Source: Puniceibacterium sp. IMCC21224
GTDB taxonomy: Bacteria; Pseudomonadota; Alphaproteobacteria; Rhodobacterales; Rhodobacteraceae
Assembly: GCF_001038505.1 (NCBI RefSeq)
Contig: NZ_LDPY01000003.1
Span: forward strand, 208,863-272,862
Reading direction: 5' to 3'
DNA length: 64,000 nucleotides
A model generated the notes under the pieces. That model was not told the DNA's origin and did not search any database. It saw only the letters and a program-made list of their open reading frames with translations. Below, piece by piece: positions 26,377 to 34,163 of this stretch. A program made the position numbers and the translations under genes. How positions within the stretch are numbered: the first letter of the stretch is position 1; each line of letters starts with the position of its first letter.

Positions 26377-26625
26377 TCAGCGCTTCTTGTTTGACTGGGA
26401 CAACACCGAACCGGCAAGTGCCTTTGTCCTTTCAGAGTAGCGATCGCTGCGAAGTACCTTTGAAGCGAGGTCTTCCATTTTCGCACCTGTTTGTCGATTG
26501 GTATTGGACTGAGACAACGCCGAACCAGCAAGCTTGCGGGCGATCTGTGAAGAGCCAGGTTTGAAGAGGGTGTCTGCTGCAAGCGAGGCAACCTTGGTTG
26601 AAGTTCCTTTACGATTCACCGCCAT
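26377..26625 (-). CDS. Small two-repeat protein upstream of TIR gene
   Basis: 82 residues from the ATG at 26625, which follows GGAGGT. The protein is an internal duplication: KVASLAADTLFKPGSSQIAR then KLAGSALSQSN is echoed by KMEDLASKVLRSDRYSERTK then ALAGSVLSQSN. Small basic proteins with the LAGSALSQ ending are widespread in bacteria, usually with one copy of the motif, and none has a role I know. It is in the same orientation as the TIR operon, 129 bases upstream, and could belong to the same cassette. Confidence 0.65.
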   Translation of the reverse strand: MAVNRKGTSTKVASLAADTLFKPGSSQIARKLAGSALSQSNTNRQTGAKMEDLASKVLRSDRYSERTKALAGSVLSQSNKKR

Positions 26626-26711
26626 AATAACCTCCATGTGGTGTTTGGTTTGCTTAGAAAGTCTAGATGTGGGTTTGGAGCCAACTGTCCGCAAGCTACA
26701 CTAGAGAAAAT

Positions 26712-27023
26712 TCAGAATTGCAGCCTCGCCTCAAAAAGGTCCGGCGTGTCCTCGTCGCGCCGCCTGCTCAGACCTTCGCCAAGATGCAGACACGGGTGCT
26801 TAATACGTGTCAGGCCTTTGCCGCCCTCAAAGTGGACCCACCCCCCTCTGGGCATGCCCACGCTTACGATCAGCGCACCGCAAATTGGACAAGTCCGCCT
26901 GAAGGATGCGCCCTTCCTACTTCCGCGATCGCCCCGAAGTGCCCAACCGCCGCGGACCGAGACTGTTCGCCCCGTAAACAGTCGGCGGGTGTGTTCCTTG
27001 CGGTAATACCAGCGGTCCGTCAT
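26712..27023 (-). CDS. Small zinc-finger protein coupled to SbcC
   Basis: 103 residues, beginning MTDRWYYRKE in an ATGA overlap with the sbcC stop (27020-27023). The centre contains a zinc site, CPICG followed about 30 residues later by HPCLH. The rest is basic. The coupling to sbcC and the CPxCG pair argue that it is real and works with the SbcCD nuclease, perhaps as a DNA- or protein-binding adaptor. I know no named family for it. Confidence 0.6.
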   Translation of the reverse strand: MTDRWYYRKEHTRRLFTGRTVSVRGGWALRGDRGSRKGASFRRTCPICGALIVSVGMPRGGWVHFEGGKGLTRIKHPCLHLGEGLSRRRDEDTPDLFEARLQF

Positions 27024-30000
27024 CCCAGTCCCTTTCTTTCCTCGACCCGGCTTCCGCTTGGGGTCGAACGCACGTAGAAGCCTTGTGGTATGGCCTCCTG
27101 CACAAGTCCGACGTGCGATATCAGGCCCACAGCCCGGCTGCCTTCTGTCAGCGCAGCAAGAACCTGGATCACTTGGTCCAGCGTGCCCGCCCCATTCTCG
27201 GTGTCGAGGCTGCCGAAGCCTTCGTCGATGAAGATCGTGTCCATCCGGATTTTGCCCGACAGGCTCTCGACCACATCGGCTAGCCCAAGCGCAAGGGCCA
27301 GCGCCGCAATGAAGGTCTCGCCGCCGGACAGCGTGGCTGTCGGACGCGCCTTGCCGGTGTTGATGTCAAAGACCTCGATTTCGAGCCCGCGCTTGCCGCG
27401 CCCACCCAATGCCTCAATCCCGCGCGCCAGCCGGTATCGACCGCGAGTCATGGGATCGAGCCGCATGTTCGCCGCCTCGAGAACTTGATCGAACATGGCG
27501 CCGATCGCAAAGGTCTCGAGCGTCATTTTGAAATCGTTCTTGCCATTGGCCAGATCGGCTAGTCCCCGGAGCGGCCCAGTTTCGGTCTCAAGCCGCTCGG
27601 TTTTGGCCAAGGCCTCGGCCAGCGATTCCTTGAACTTGGTAAGGGACGAAACATCTGATCTGGTCGCAGAGAGCGCATCGTTGGCGGTTTTCAATTCCTG
27701 GGTAGCGTTTTCGAGTGCCAGCTGAAGCGGGGCGAGGTCCGGGCGCTCGCGATCCGCACAGGCGGCCCTTGCGTTCTGCCATGTCGTACGGGCCGCGATT
27801 AGGCCCTCACGATGATCGGATACCATCTTACGGTCGGCGTCGAGAGTCGGGAAGTGCGCCTTGCAAGCATCATAGCCCGCTTTGTCCAACTCGACCTCAG
27901 CCAGCCGAGCGCTAAAATCACCTCGCGCCTTTTCCACGCGCAATGTCTGCGCATCACGCGCGCGTTTCGCTGCTTCGAGTTGCTCTTGTGCACGTGTCAG
28001 CGCCTCGCTGACCACTCGGTCATTTTCTATTGCCAGTTCCAGCGCCTTGGAGAGTTGGCCCTGCTCGCCTTGCAAAGCCTCCTGCCGTGCGACAACCGCC
28101 TCGGGCGTGCGCAGCCCTTCCGGCAAGGCCTCAACCACTGTATCGCGCTTGGCGCGCGCCTCGGCCAGAGTGGTCTGAGCCTGTGCTGCCGCAGTGCGCG
28201 CTATAGCCTCGGCGGTCTCGGCATCGGTCACTTTCGGCTTCAAATCCGCCATCTGCTCCGCCATCGCGTCAAGATCGACGGATTCTCCAAGCGCGTCGAC
28301 AGTGCCTTCCAGCCGTACGATTTCCGCTTCGAGTTCCACCAACGTGCGCTCAGGGCGTTCCTGTTCGTCCAGCGCGCGTTTCTTTTCGTCTAGCCGCGTT
28401 CGGCAATTGCCGAGTTCGCTTTCTGCCCGAACCCTGGCTTCGGATGAGGTTCTCGCCTTAGTCTGGGCGCTACGAAACGCCTCGGTCAAACCAGATTGTT
28501 CAGGTGTGCCATGGGCCGGAGTGGGATGATCATGGGAACCACAGACAGGGCACGCCGCCCCTTCTGTCAACTTTTCGGCCAGAATGATCGCCTGCGTGCG
28601 CGTAAGCCGGGCCTCAGCCTCTACCAAGGCCGCATCGGCGGCAAGCGCCGCTTCGGTTCTTGTCGTCAGTTCGCTCGCTGCCGCTTTGACATCTTGTTGG
28701 GCATCCGCGACAGCTCCTTGCGCCTTCGCATGCGCAACCGCCTTGACCCGTTCCCGGATACTCTCGGCCAGTTCACCTGTCAGTTTGCCTCGCGCCGCCT
28801 CAGTCTTTCGCGCCTGTTCAAGTGCCAGATCGGTCGCATCGAGCTGAGATTTGAGCCCTTCACGTGACTCTACGGCTATTGTCAGCGCCTTCCTCGCCGA
28901 AGCTTCATCCCTCGCAGCCTCATCAAACGCTTTCTGAAGCTCCGCTGCCTGCCCGACCTGCTTCTCAATCGCCTCCAACCTTGTCAGGTCGGCCTGAACC
29001 TGCTGCCGCCGCACCTCGCCCGACTGCGCCTCTGCCAGTTTTTGCGCCGCTTCCTTCTTCGCACCAGTGGCGGTGTTGAGCTCCCCTTCGGCCGTGATCA
29101 CGGCATTCACAGCAATCTGGCTGTCGCGCTCCGCATCGTGCGAAGCCGACTCAAGATCACGGGCCTGCAAGGCATTCTTGACTGCCTCAACCCGCATGGC
29201 CAGAGCATCGATCTCACCCGTTTTCGCTTCGAGATCATCGAGTGCCTTCCGTGCCGTATCGACGGCAACAAAGGCCTTTTCGACCTGCTCGCCATCGGTC
29301 AGAGCCTTGCGCGCTGATTCGTTAACCGTTTCCGCGCCCTGCTGAATGCTCCTCTTTTCGTCGACTTTGGCTTCGGCTGCGGCAATCCCTAGTTCCAGCG
29401 CTTCGGCGCTCTCGAAGCCACGTTCCTCGAGCCGAGCCACATAGAGCGCGCGCTGGTCGCGCAACGCTCGTTCTGCCTCTGAGGCTTCTTCCTTCAGCCG
29501 TGCGGCGAGATCGCGATAGACCTTCACGTCAAAGAGATCTCGCAATATCTCGACGCGCGCATCAGTCTTTGCGGCCAGGAACGTTTCGAACTTACCTTGC
29601 GGCAAGAGCACGATCTGCCGAAACTGATCTGCCCCATAGCCCAGCAGCGCCTCGACCTGTTGCCCCACGACCGAGACCTTTTTTTCAGCAATTACGCGAC
29701 CAGACTGGCTCGGACCAAGCGTGTCTATCGGGATCCCGGTGACGTCGAATAGCGAGGCTTCCGCTGCGTCCTCTGTCGTCCCTTCGCCGCGCGCCTTCGG
29801 ACGCTCCTGCACCGGACGACGACGGATCAGATAGGCCTTGGCACCCAGTTCAAAGACAAATTCGACTTCAGTAGGGAGATCCGGTGCCGCATGATCGGAA
29901 CGCAACGAACGCGGTTCCTGATCGGTCTTGGTTGGTAATCCGAAAAGCGCGAAGGACATCGCCGAGAACAGCGTCGACTTTCCCGCCCCCGTCTGACCGT

Positions 30001-30100
30001 AGATTCCAAACAACCCCGTTTCCAGGGCGGAGCGGAAATCCACCACCTCGGTTGTCGCAAACGGCCCGAAGGCTTGCAACGATAGGCGAATGGGTCTCAT
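27020..30100 (-). CDS. sbcC: SbcC (Rad50-like) nuclease ATPase subunit
   Basis: 1,026 residues with the SMC/Rad50 layout. Walker A is GQTGAGKSTLFSAM (about residues 35-48), a long coiled coil runs on both sides of a zinc hook CPVCGSHDHP (about residue 515), the ABC signature reads LSGGETFIAALALALGLADV near the C-terminus, and Walker B is IFIDEGFGSLD. With SbcD it opens hairpins and blocked DNA ends, destroying palindromes and replication intermediates. It overlaps sbcD by ATGA. Chromosomal copies are common; a copy inside a mobile-element accessory island is less so. Confidence 0.93.
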   Translation of the reverse strand: MRPIRLSLQAFGPFATTEVVDFRSALETGLFGIYGQTGAGKSTLFSAMSFALFGLPTKTDQEPRSLRSDHAAPDLPTEVEFVFELGAKAYLIRRRPVQERPKARGEGTTEDAAEASLFDVTGIPIDTLGPSQSGRVIAEKKVSVVGQQVEALLGYGADQFRQIVLLPQGKFETFLAAKTDARVEILRDLFDVKVYRDLAARLKEEASEAERALRDQRALYVARLEERGFESAEALELGIAAAEAKVDEKRSIQQGAETVNESARKALTDGEQVEKAFVAVDTARKALDDLEAKTGEIDALAMRVEAVKNALQARDLESASHDAERDSQIAVNAVITAEGELNTATGAKKEAAQKLAEAQSGEVRRQQVQADLTRLEAIEKQVGQAAELQKAFDEAARDEASARKALTIAVESREGLKSQLDATDLALEQARKTEAARGKLTGELAESIRERVKAVAHAKAQGAVADAQQDVKAAASELTTRTEAALAADAALVEAEARLTRTQAIILAEKLTEGAACPVCGSHDHPTPAHGTPEQSGLTEAFRSAQTKARTSSEARVRAESELGNCRTRLDEKKRALDEQERPERTLVELEAEIVRLEGTVDALGESVDLDAMAEQMADLKPKVTDAETAEAIARTAAAQAQTTLAEARAKRDTVVEALPEGLRTPEAVVARQEALQGEQGQLSKALELAIENDRVVSEALTRAQEQLEAAKRARDAQTLRVEKARGDFSARLAEVELDKAGYDACKAHFPTLDADRKMVSDHREGLIAARTTWQNARAACADRERPDLAPLQLALENATQELKTANDALSATRSDVSSLTKFKESLAEALAKTERLETETGPLRGLADLANGKNDFKMTLETFAIGAMFDQVLEAANMRLDPMTRGRYRLARGIEALGGRGKRGLEIEVFDINTGKARPTATLSGGETFIAALALALGLADVVESLSGKIRMDTIFIDEGFGSLDTENGAGTLDQVIQVLAALTEGSRAVGLISHVGLVQEAIPQGFYVRSTPSGSRVEERKGLG

Positions 30101-31233
30101 GTCTGCTCCTCCCCGGAGGCTGCTGCGTGGAGCTTGTCCGCTACGATCGCGACTTCGGCGGCATTCGGCTCCCGGCCACGCACAACCTTCATGAAGTCGT
30201 CGACCATCTCGATCGGCGTGAATGCGGTGCGCCCGCTACCAAGCAGCTTGGTCTCCAGCGCCCGCGCCTTCCGGGCGTAGGCCAAATGGCAGGCATTAGG
30301 GTAGGTCGCACGCAACCGCTTCATCGGGTCGATCAGAGGGTTCTCATCCGTTAGGATGGCTTGGATGAAGTCTTCAGACGGCGTTCCTGCCAGAAGTTCC
30401 GCGAATGCCCCAGTGAGCGAGTGCACTTGCCGGATTGGACGGAATGGAACGGTGTGGATATCAACCCCTTCAGCTTTCAGATCGACGACAGTCATGGATT
30501 TTTCGCTTCCCGCCTCGTCGAATCCGAAAGCAAGCGGGGCGCCGGAATATCGAATATGGCGTGCGCCTATTTCCTGCGGCTTGTGCAAATGCCCCAGTGC
30601 AACATAGTCCGCACCCTCGAAGACATCCAAGGGCACGGTTTCGATGCCGCCGACCCGCGTCAACGCGCGCTCGGTCTCACCGACCGCGCCGCCCGCAACG
30701 AAAGCATGGGCCACAACGACCCAACGCGCGCCTTCAGGCACCTGTGCCCTTGCTGCGGAGATTTGGGCCGCGATGACATCTGCCGGCGCGCTAATCCGCT
30801 CATCCCCAAACACCTCCCGCGCGGCGTATTCATAAGAGAAGGGCAGTGCGGAAAAGGCGATCTCGCCATGATCGTCACGCAGCACAAGCGGAGTTTCGAC
30901 CGCGTCGGCGATCCCACGCACCAGCACCCGCGACGCGGTCGAGAAGACAGACATTGCCTCGATCCGGTCACCGGAATCGTGGTTTCCCGAGATCATCACC
31001 ACCGCGGCTTCGGTCTGCTCTGCCACGCGCTTAAGGAAGCGATTGAACTGCCGGATCGACGAATTAGGCGGAGAGGCACGGTCAAAAACGTCCCCCGCGA
31101 TCACAAGAACATCGGCTCGCTCGGCCACGAGCGTATCCACGATCTGGCCCAGGATGACCTCATGGTCCTCTTCGAGGCTCAACCCCATGAACTGCCGCCC
31201 CAGGTGCAGATCTGCGGTATGAAGTATTCTCAT
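30097..31233 (-). CDS. sbcD: SbcD (Mre11-like) nuclease
   Basis: 378 residues of calcineurin-like phosphoesterase type: LHTADLHLGRQF (metal ligands D and H) at the start, VIAGDVFDRASP around residue 45, ISGNHDSGDR around residue 83, and later VVAHAFVAGG and ALGHLHKPQEIG. All five phosphoesterase motifs are present, so it should be an active Mn-dependent nuclease. It is the first gene of the sbcD-sbcC-zinc finger operon and is divergent from a WYL regulator. Confidence 0.93.
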   Translation of the reverse strand: MRILHTADLHLGRQFMGLSLEEDHEVILGQIVDTLVAERADVLVIAGDVFDRASPPNSSIRQFNRFLKRVAEQTEAAVVMISGNHDSGDRIEAMSVFSTASRVLVRGIADAVETPLVLRDDHGEIAFSALPFSYEYAAREVFGDERISAPADVIAAQISAARAQVPEGARWVVVAHAFVAGGAVGETERALTRVGGIETVPLDVFEGADYVALGHLHKPQEIGARHIRYSGAPLAFGFDEAGSEKSMTVVDLKAEGVDIHTVPFRPIRQVHSLTGAFAELLAGTPSEDFIQAILTDENPLIDPMKRLRATYPNACHLAYARKARALETKLLGSGRTAFTPIEMVDDFMKVVRGREPNAAEVAIVADKLHAAASGEEQT

Positions 31234-31256
31234 GAGATCAATCCACTTTCTATACG

Positions 31257-31269
31257 TACAGTTAATGTA
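31257..31269. promoter_or_regulatory. Inverted repeat in the sbcD/WYL divergent promoter
   Basis: TACA (31257-31260), five bases and TGTA (31266-31269) form a symmetric site in the 72-base gap between the divergent sbcD and WYL genes. WYL regulators of defence systems bind palindromes between themselves and their targets, so this is the natural operator candidate. The site is short, so chance occurrence is possible. Confidence 0.4.
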
Positions 31270-31305
31270 TGGACTTTACGCGCGGAGTCAAGTAGTACTC
31301 GGCGC

Positions 31306-32097
31306 ATGAGCCTCGAAGATCTCAAACACGCGCAACGAGAACGACTTTTGTTCCTCGACCAATGCCTGACCTGGAGAGGTCAGGCGAACCGCCGTGACTT
31401 GATGGAACGGTTTGATATCTCGATGGCACAGGCTGCCGTAGACTTTCGAACCTATCTATCTCTGACGAATACGCCGCCAGTCTACGATACCGCGGAGAAG
31501 GCCTATTTCTCGACCGGCGACCACCGTCCTTTGACTGACGCTGGCCCGGAACAGGTTTTCGAATTGCTCGATAACAAGACGACATCGCTTGGCGCGAGCA
31601 TCCCGCTTCCCAATCGAGTGATGGATCCCGCCGTATTTGCACAGCTCTACCGCGCCATGAAGAGCGAACAAGACATCCAGATTACCTACACCTCGATGAC
31701 AAGCGGTCTCTCCGACCCGCAGTGGATCAGTCCGGTGCGGTTTCATTTCGATGGAGAAGCAATTTATCTCCGAGCATGGAGCTATAAGCACGAGGCGTAC
31801 CGCGATTACCTTCCGATAAGAATAACGAAACAAACCAAGGCGGAAACGCGGGAGACGCCATCTCACTTACCTCTTGATAGGGACTGGAACAGCTTTGTGC
31901 GTTTATGGATACGTCCGCGTTCAGATCTATCCGACGCACAAGCCCAGGCTGTTCGGCTAGAGTACGGCTTTGAGGACAAGACGCATATATTGATCGAAAC
32001 TCGAAAGGCGCTGGTGTTCTACGTTGTTAGGCGATGGCGGCTTAATCAGGAAAAGGCGCGCCTCGAGTTGGAAAAGGTCGAAGAGGCGGACGCGTGA
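31306..32097 (+). CDS. WYL-domain transcriptional regulator
   Basis: 263 residues. The frame stays open far upstream, but that part is antisense to sbcD; the ATG at 31306 gives a normal regulator. An N-terminal winged helix (NRRDLMERFDISMAQAAVDF, about residues 28-47) is followed by a WYL domain (about 125-200: IQITYTSMTSGLSDPQWISP and AIYLRAWSYKHEAYRDYLPI) and a C-terminal WCX-like segment. This three-part layout is that of BrxR/CapW-type repressors, which control BREX, CBASS and other defence genes and may respond to nucleic-acid ligands. Divergent placement suggests it represses sbcDC. Confidence 0.82.
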   Translation: MSLEDLKHAQRERLLFLDQCLTWRGQANRRDLMERFDISMAQAAVDFRTYLSLTNTPPVYDTAEKAYFSTGDHRPLTDAGPEQVFELLDNKTTSLGASIPLPNRVMDPAVFAQLYRAMKSEQDIQITYTSMTSGLSDPQWISPVRFHFDGEAIYLRAWSYKHEAYRDYLPIRITKQTKAETRETPSHLPLDRDWNSFVRLWIRPRSDLSDAQAQAVRLEYGFEDKTHILIETRKALVFYVVRRWRLNQEKARLELEKVEEADA

Positions 32098-32186
32098 AGC
32101 CGGAGTATGCTGCCAGGTGCACGAATCCCCGCCTTCGGGAACTTAGAAGTTGCAAATCCGATGGGCCAGTGCCCGGTAAGGGCGGA

Positions 32187-34163
32187 TCACGCATATTCGG
32201 CGATGATCGCCCGCGTCGTCTGTACAGCCGCCGCGAGTTGAGTCCTGTCTGCCTCCGTGAGCCCCAGTCCTGCCAGATCGACCGACAACTGACCTGACCC
32301 ACCGCCACCCGCTGCTGCACGAGCGGCTTTACCTCGCGCCCGACTTGACAGCCCGAGCTTCGAAACATGTATCTCCGTTGCCGGTGTGGCGGGTGCTGCT
32401 GTCGCCGGGCTAGAACCCTGCGACCCCGAAGCCGCCCGTACCTCCTGCAATTCCAGCCTGAGTTTTTCAACGGTTTCCCGCGTCTCGGACATCTGGCGAT
32501 CCCGCCGCAGTCCGTCCTCATCCGGATATGGGAAGCTCCCCGCCTGACCCGCATGCAGAACCTTGAGCGCCGGGTCGTCGAAATACTTGATCCGCCGTGC
32601 CCGGATCGGCATCTGCGCATCGATCACGAGGATCACCTCGTCCAGGTCCATCCGCCGGGCCTGGTCCTCGGTCAGGAGCGGTGTGTCCTCCGTCCGCTCG
32701 GAAACGCTCCGCCCCTCGAAGGGGTTGCGCCCGACCGCGCGGGACCGGGTCACCACGCGCTTGGTGGTCTTGCCGACCGCCTGGCTCAGCTCCTCGATGG
32801 TCTTCTGCTCGGACGGGGTGAGGTAGAGCTTCACGCCCGCGCCGCCCTGCAGGGAGCGACGTGTGTTCTCGCCATAGATCTCGTCCAGTGCAGGGATGGT
32901 CTGGGTCACGATGGCGAGGTTGCCGCCGAAGGAGCGCAGCGTCTTGATGCTTTCGGCCACGATGGGCATTTTCCCAAGCCGGTCGAATTCGTCGAGCATG
33001 ATCATCACGGGCCAGGGTTCATCATCCCCCGGCTCCTGGGCCTGCAGCGAGGCGATCAGGTCCGAGAAGAACAGCCGGATCAGCGGGGCCAGAGGGCGGA
33101 TCATCTCGGACTCGACCACGAGATAGATCGCGTGCGGCCGCCGCCGGATGTCGCGGAAGGAGAAATCCGAGGTCGCGGTGGCCGCGTCGATCGCGCGATT
33201 GTCCCAAGTGTCGAGACCTGAGGTCATCAAGAGCGAGAGGTAAGAGGTCAACGTGTCGTTGTTGGTCGAGGCCATGCGCTCGAAGATCAGCTTGGCGGAG
33301 GTGTTTTTCACCTCCTGCGATCGCTTCAGATATTCCTTCTGCTTGTCGCCCCCAGACGCAGTGATGCGGTAGATCTCGCCGATAGTAGGCACGCCCCGCT
33401 CAAAGGCCAGCAGACCAGCCGCCACGAAGAGGTCGATCCCGCCAGCTAGGAGCCCGCTCAGCTTTTCGTTGTCGGTCTGCAGGAAGAGCTTGGCAGTAAG
33501 CTTCAGTTCCATCTGCTGCCGGTCAGGGTTTGTCATGGCCGCGATGCGCGCCAGCGGGTTGTAGCGGTGAGTCGGGCGATCCCAGTCCGTCGGCGCAAAG
33601 CGGAAAACCTTGTCCCCCATGCTGGCGCGGAACCGCGAAGTCTCGCGGAAGTTCTCACCCTTCACGTCGAGCACCACGGCTGAACCCTTGTAGGTGAGCA
33701 GGTTCGGGATCACGAAGCCCACGCCCTTGCCGCGACCGGTCGGAGCGACAATCAGCGTGTGCGGGAATGTCTTCGAGACGAGGAAAGGCCGCTTCGATTT
33801 CGGGGGACCTAATTTACCGAGAAGGAAGCCGCCGCCCGGCTTGGCGAAGAAGCCATTGCGCTTCATCTCTCCTTTGGTCTGCCAATGGGTCGTGCCGAAC
33901 CGCGTCAACGCCTCCCCTAGCAGCGTCACGCTCAGCATCAGGGCGGCGAGACCGAAGCCGCCAACGATGAGGTTGACCCAAAGGAATTCCTTAAGCGCAG
34001 ATTGTGACAAACCCGGATATTCGCGGGCGAGCAGGGTGACGTCGAAACGCGTGGGCGAAAGCCCGTATCGAAACATGAGAAACCCAGTCGCCACGACATA
34101 ACCCATGGCAAGGCCTACCAACACGAGGCTCAGGACGCCTCCGATGATCTTGCCCCTATCCAT
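32187..34163 (-). CDS. virD4: VirD4/TraG type IV coupling protein
   Basis: 658 residues from the ATG at 34163; a longer frame exists but the first membrane helix begins directly after this start. Two N-terminal helices (about 5-30 and 55-80) anchor it. Walker A is VAPTGRGKGVGFVIPNLL (about residue 135), Walker B IMLDEFDRLGKM (about residue 388), and the TraG hallmark VTQTIPALDEIYGEN follows. It brings the relaxase-DNA complex to the secretion channel. The start overlaps the relaxase stop by 8 bases. The tail beyond residue about 560 is variable and probably gives substrate specificity. Confidence 0.93.
   Translation of the reverse strand: MDRGKIIGGVLSLVLVGLAMGYVVATGFLMFRYGLSPTRFDVTLLAREYPGLSQSALKEFLWVNLIVGGFGLAALMLSVTLLGEALTRFGTTHWQTKGEMKRNGFFAKPGGGFLLGKLGPPKSKRPFLVSKTFPHTLIVAPTGRGKGVGFVIPNLLTYKGSAVVLDVKGENFRETSRFRASMGDKVFRFAPTDWDRPTHRYNPLARIAAMTNPDRQQMELKLTAKLFLQTDNEKLSGLLAGGIDLFVAAGLLAFERGVPTIGEIYRITASGGDKQKEYLKRSQEVKNTSAKLIFERMASTNNDTLTSYLSLLMTSGLDTWDNRAIDAATATSDFSFRDIRRRPHAIYLVVESEMIRPLAPLIRLFFSDLIASLQAQEPGDDEPWPVMIMLDEFDRLGKMPIVAESIKTLRSFGGNLAIVTQTIPALDEIYGENTRRSLQGGAGVKLYLTPSEQKTIEELSQAVGKTTKRVVTRSRAVGRNPFEGRSVSERTEDTPLLTEDQARRMDLDEVILVIDAQMPIRARRIKYFDDPALKVLHAGQAGSFPYPDEDGLRRDRQMSETRETVEKLRLELQEVRAASGSQGSSPATAAPATPATEIHVSKLGLSSRARGKAARAAAGGGGSGQLSVDLAGLGLTEADRTQLAAAVQTTRAIIAEYA

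Noticed and set aside
30361..31305. Long N-terminal extension of the WYL regulator
   Set aside because: The extension is wholly antisense to sbcD and would give an unnatural protein; the ATG at 31306 gives a standard winged-helix start.
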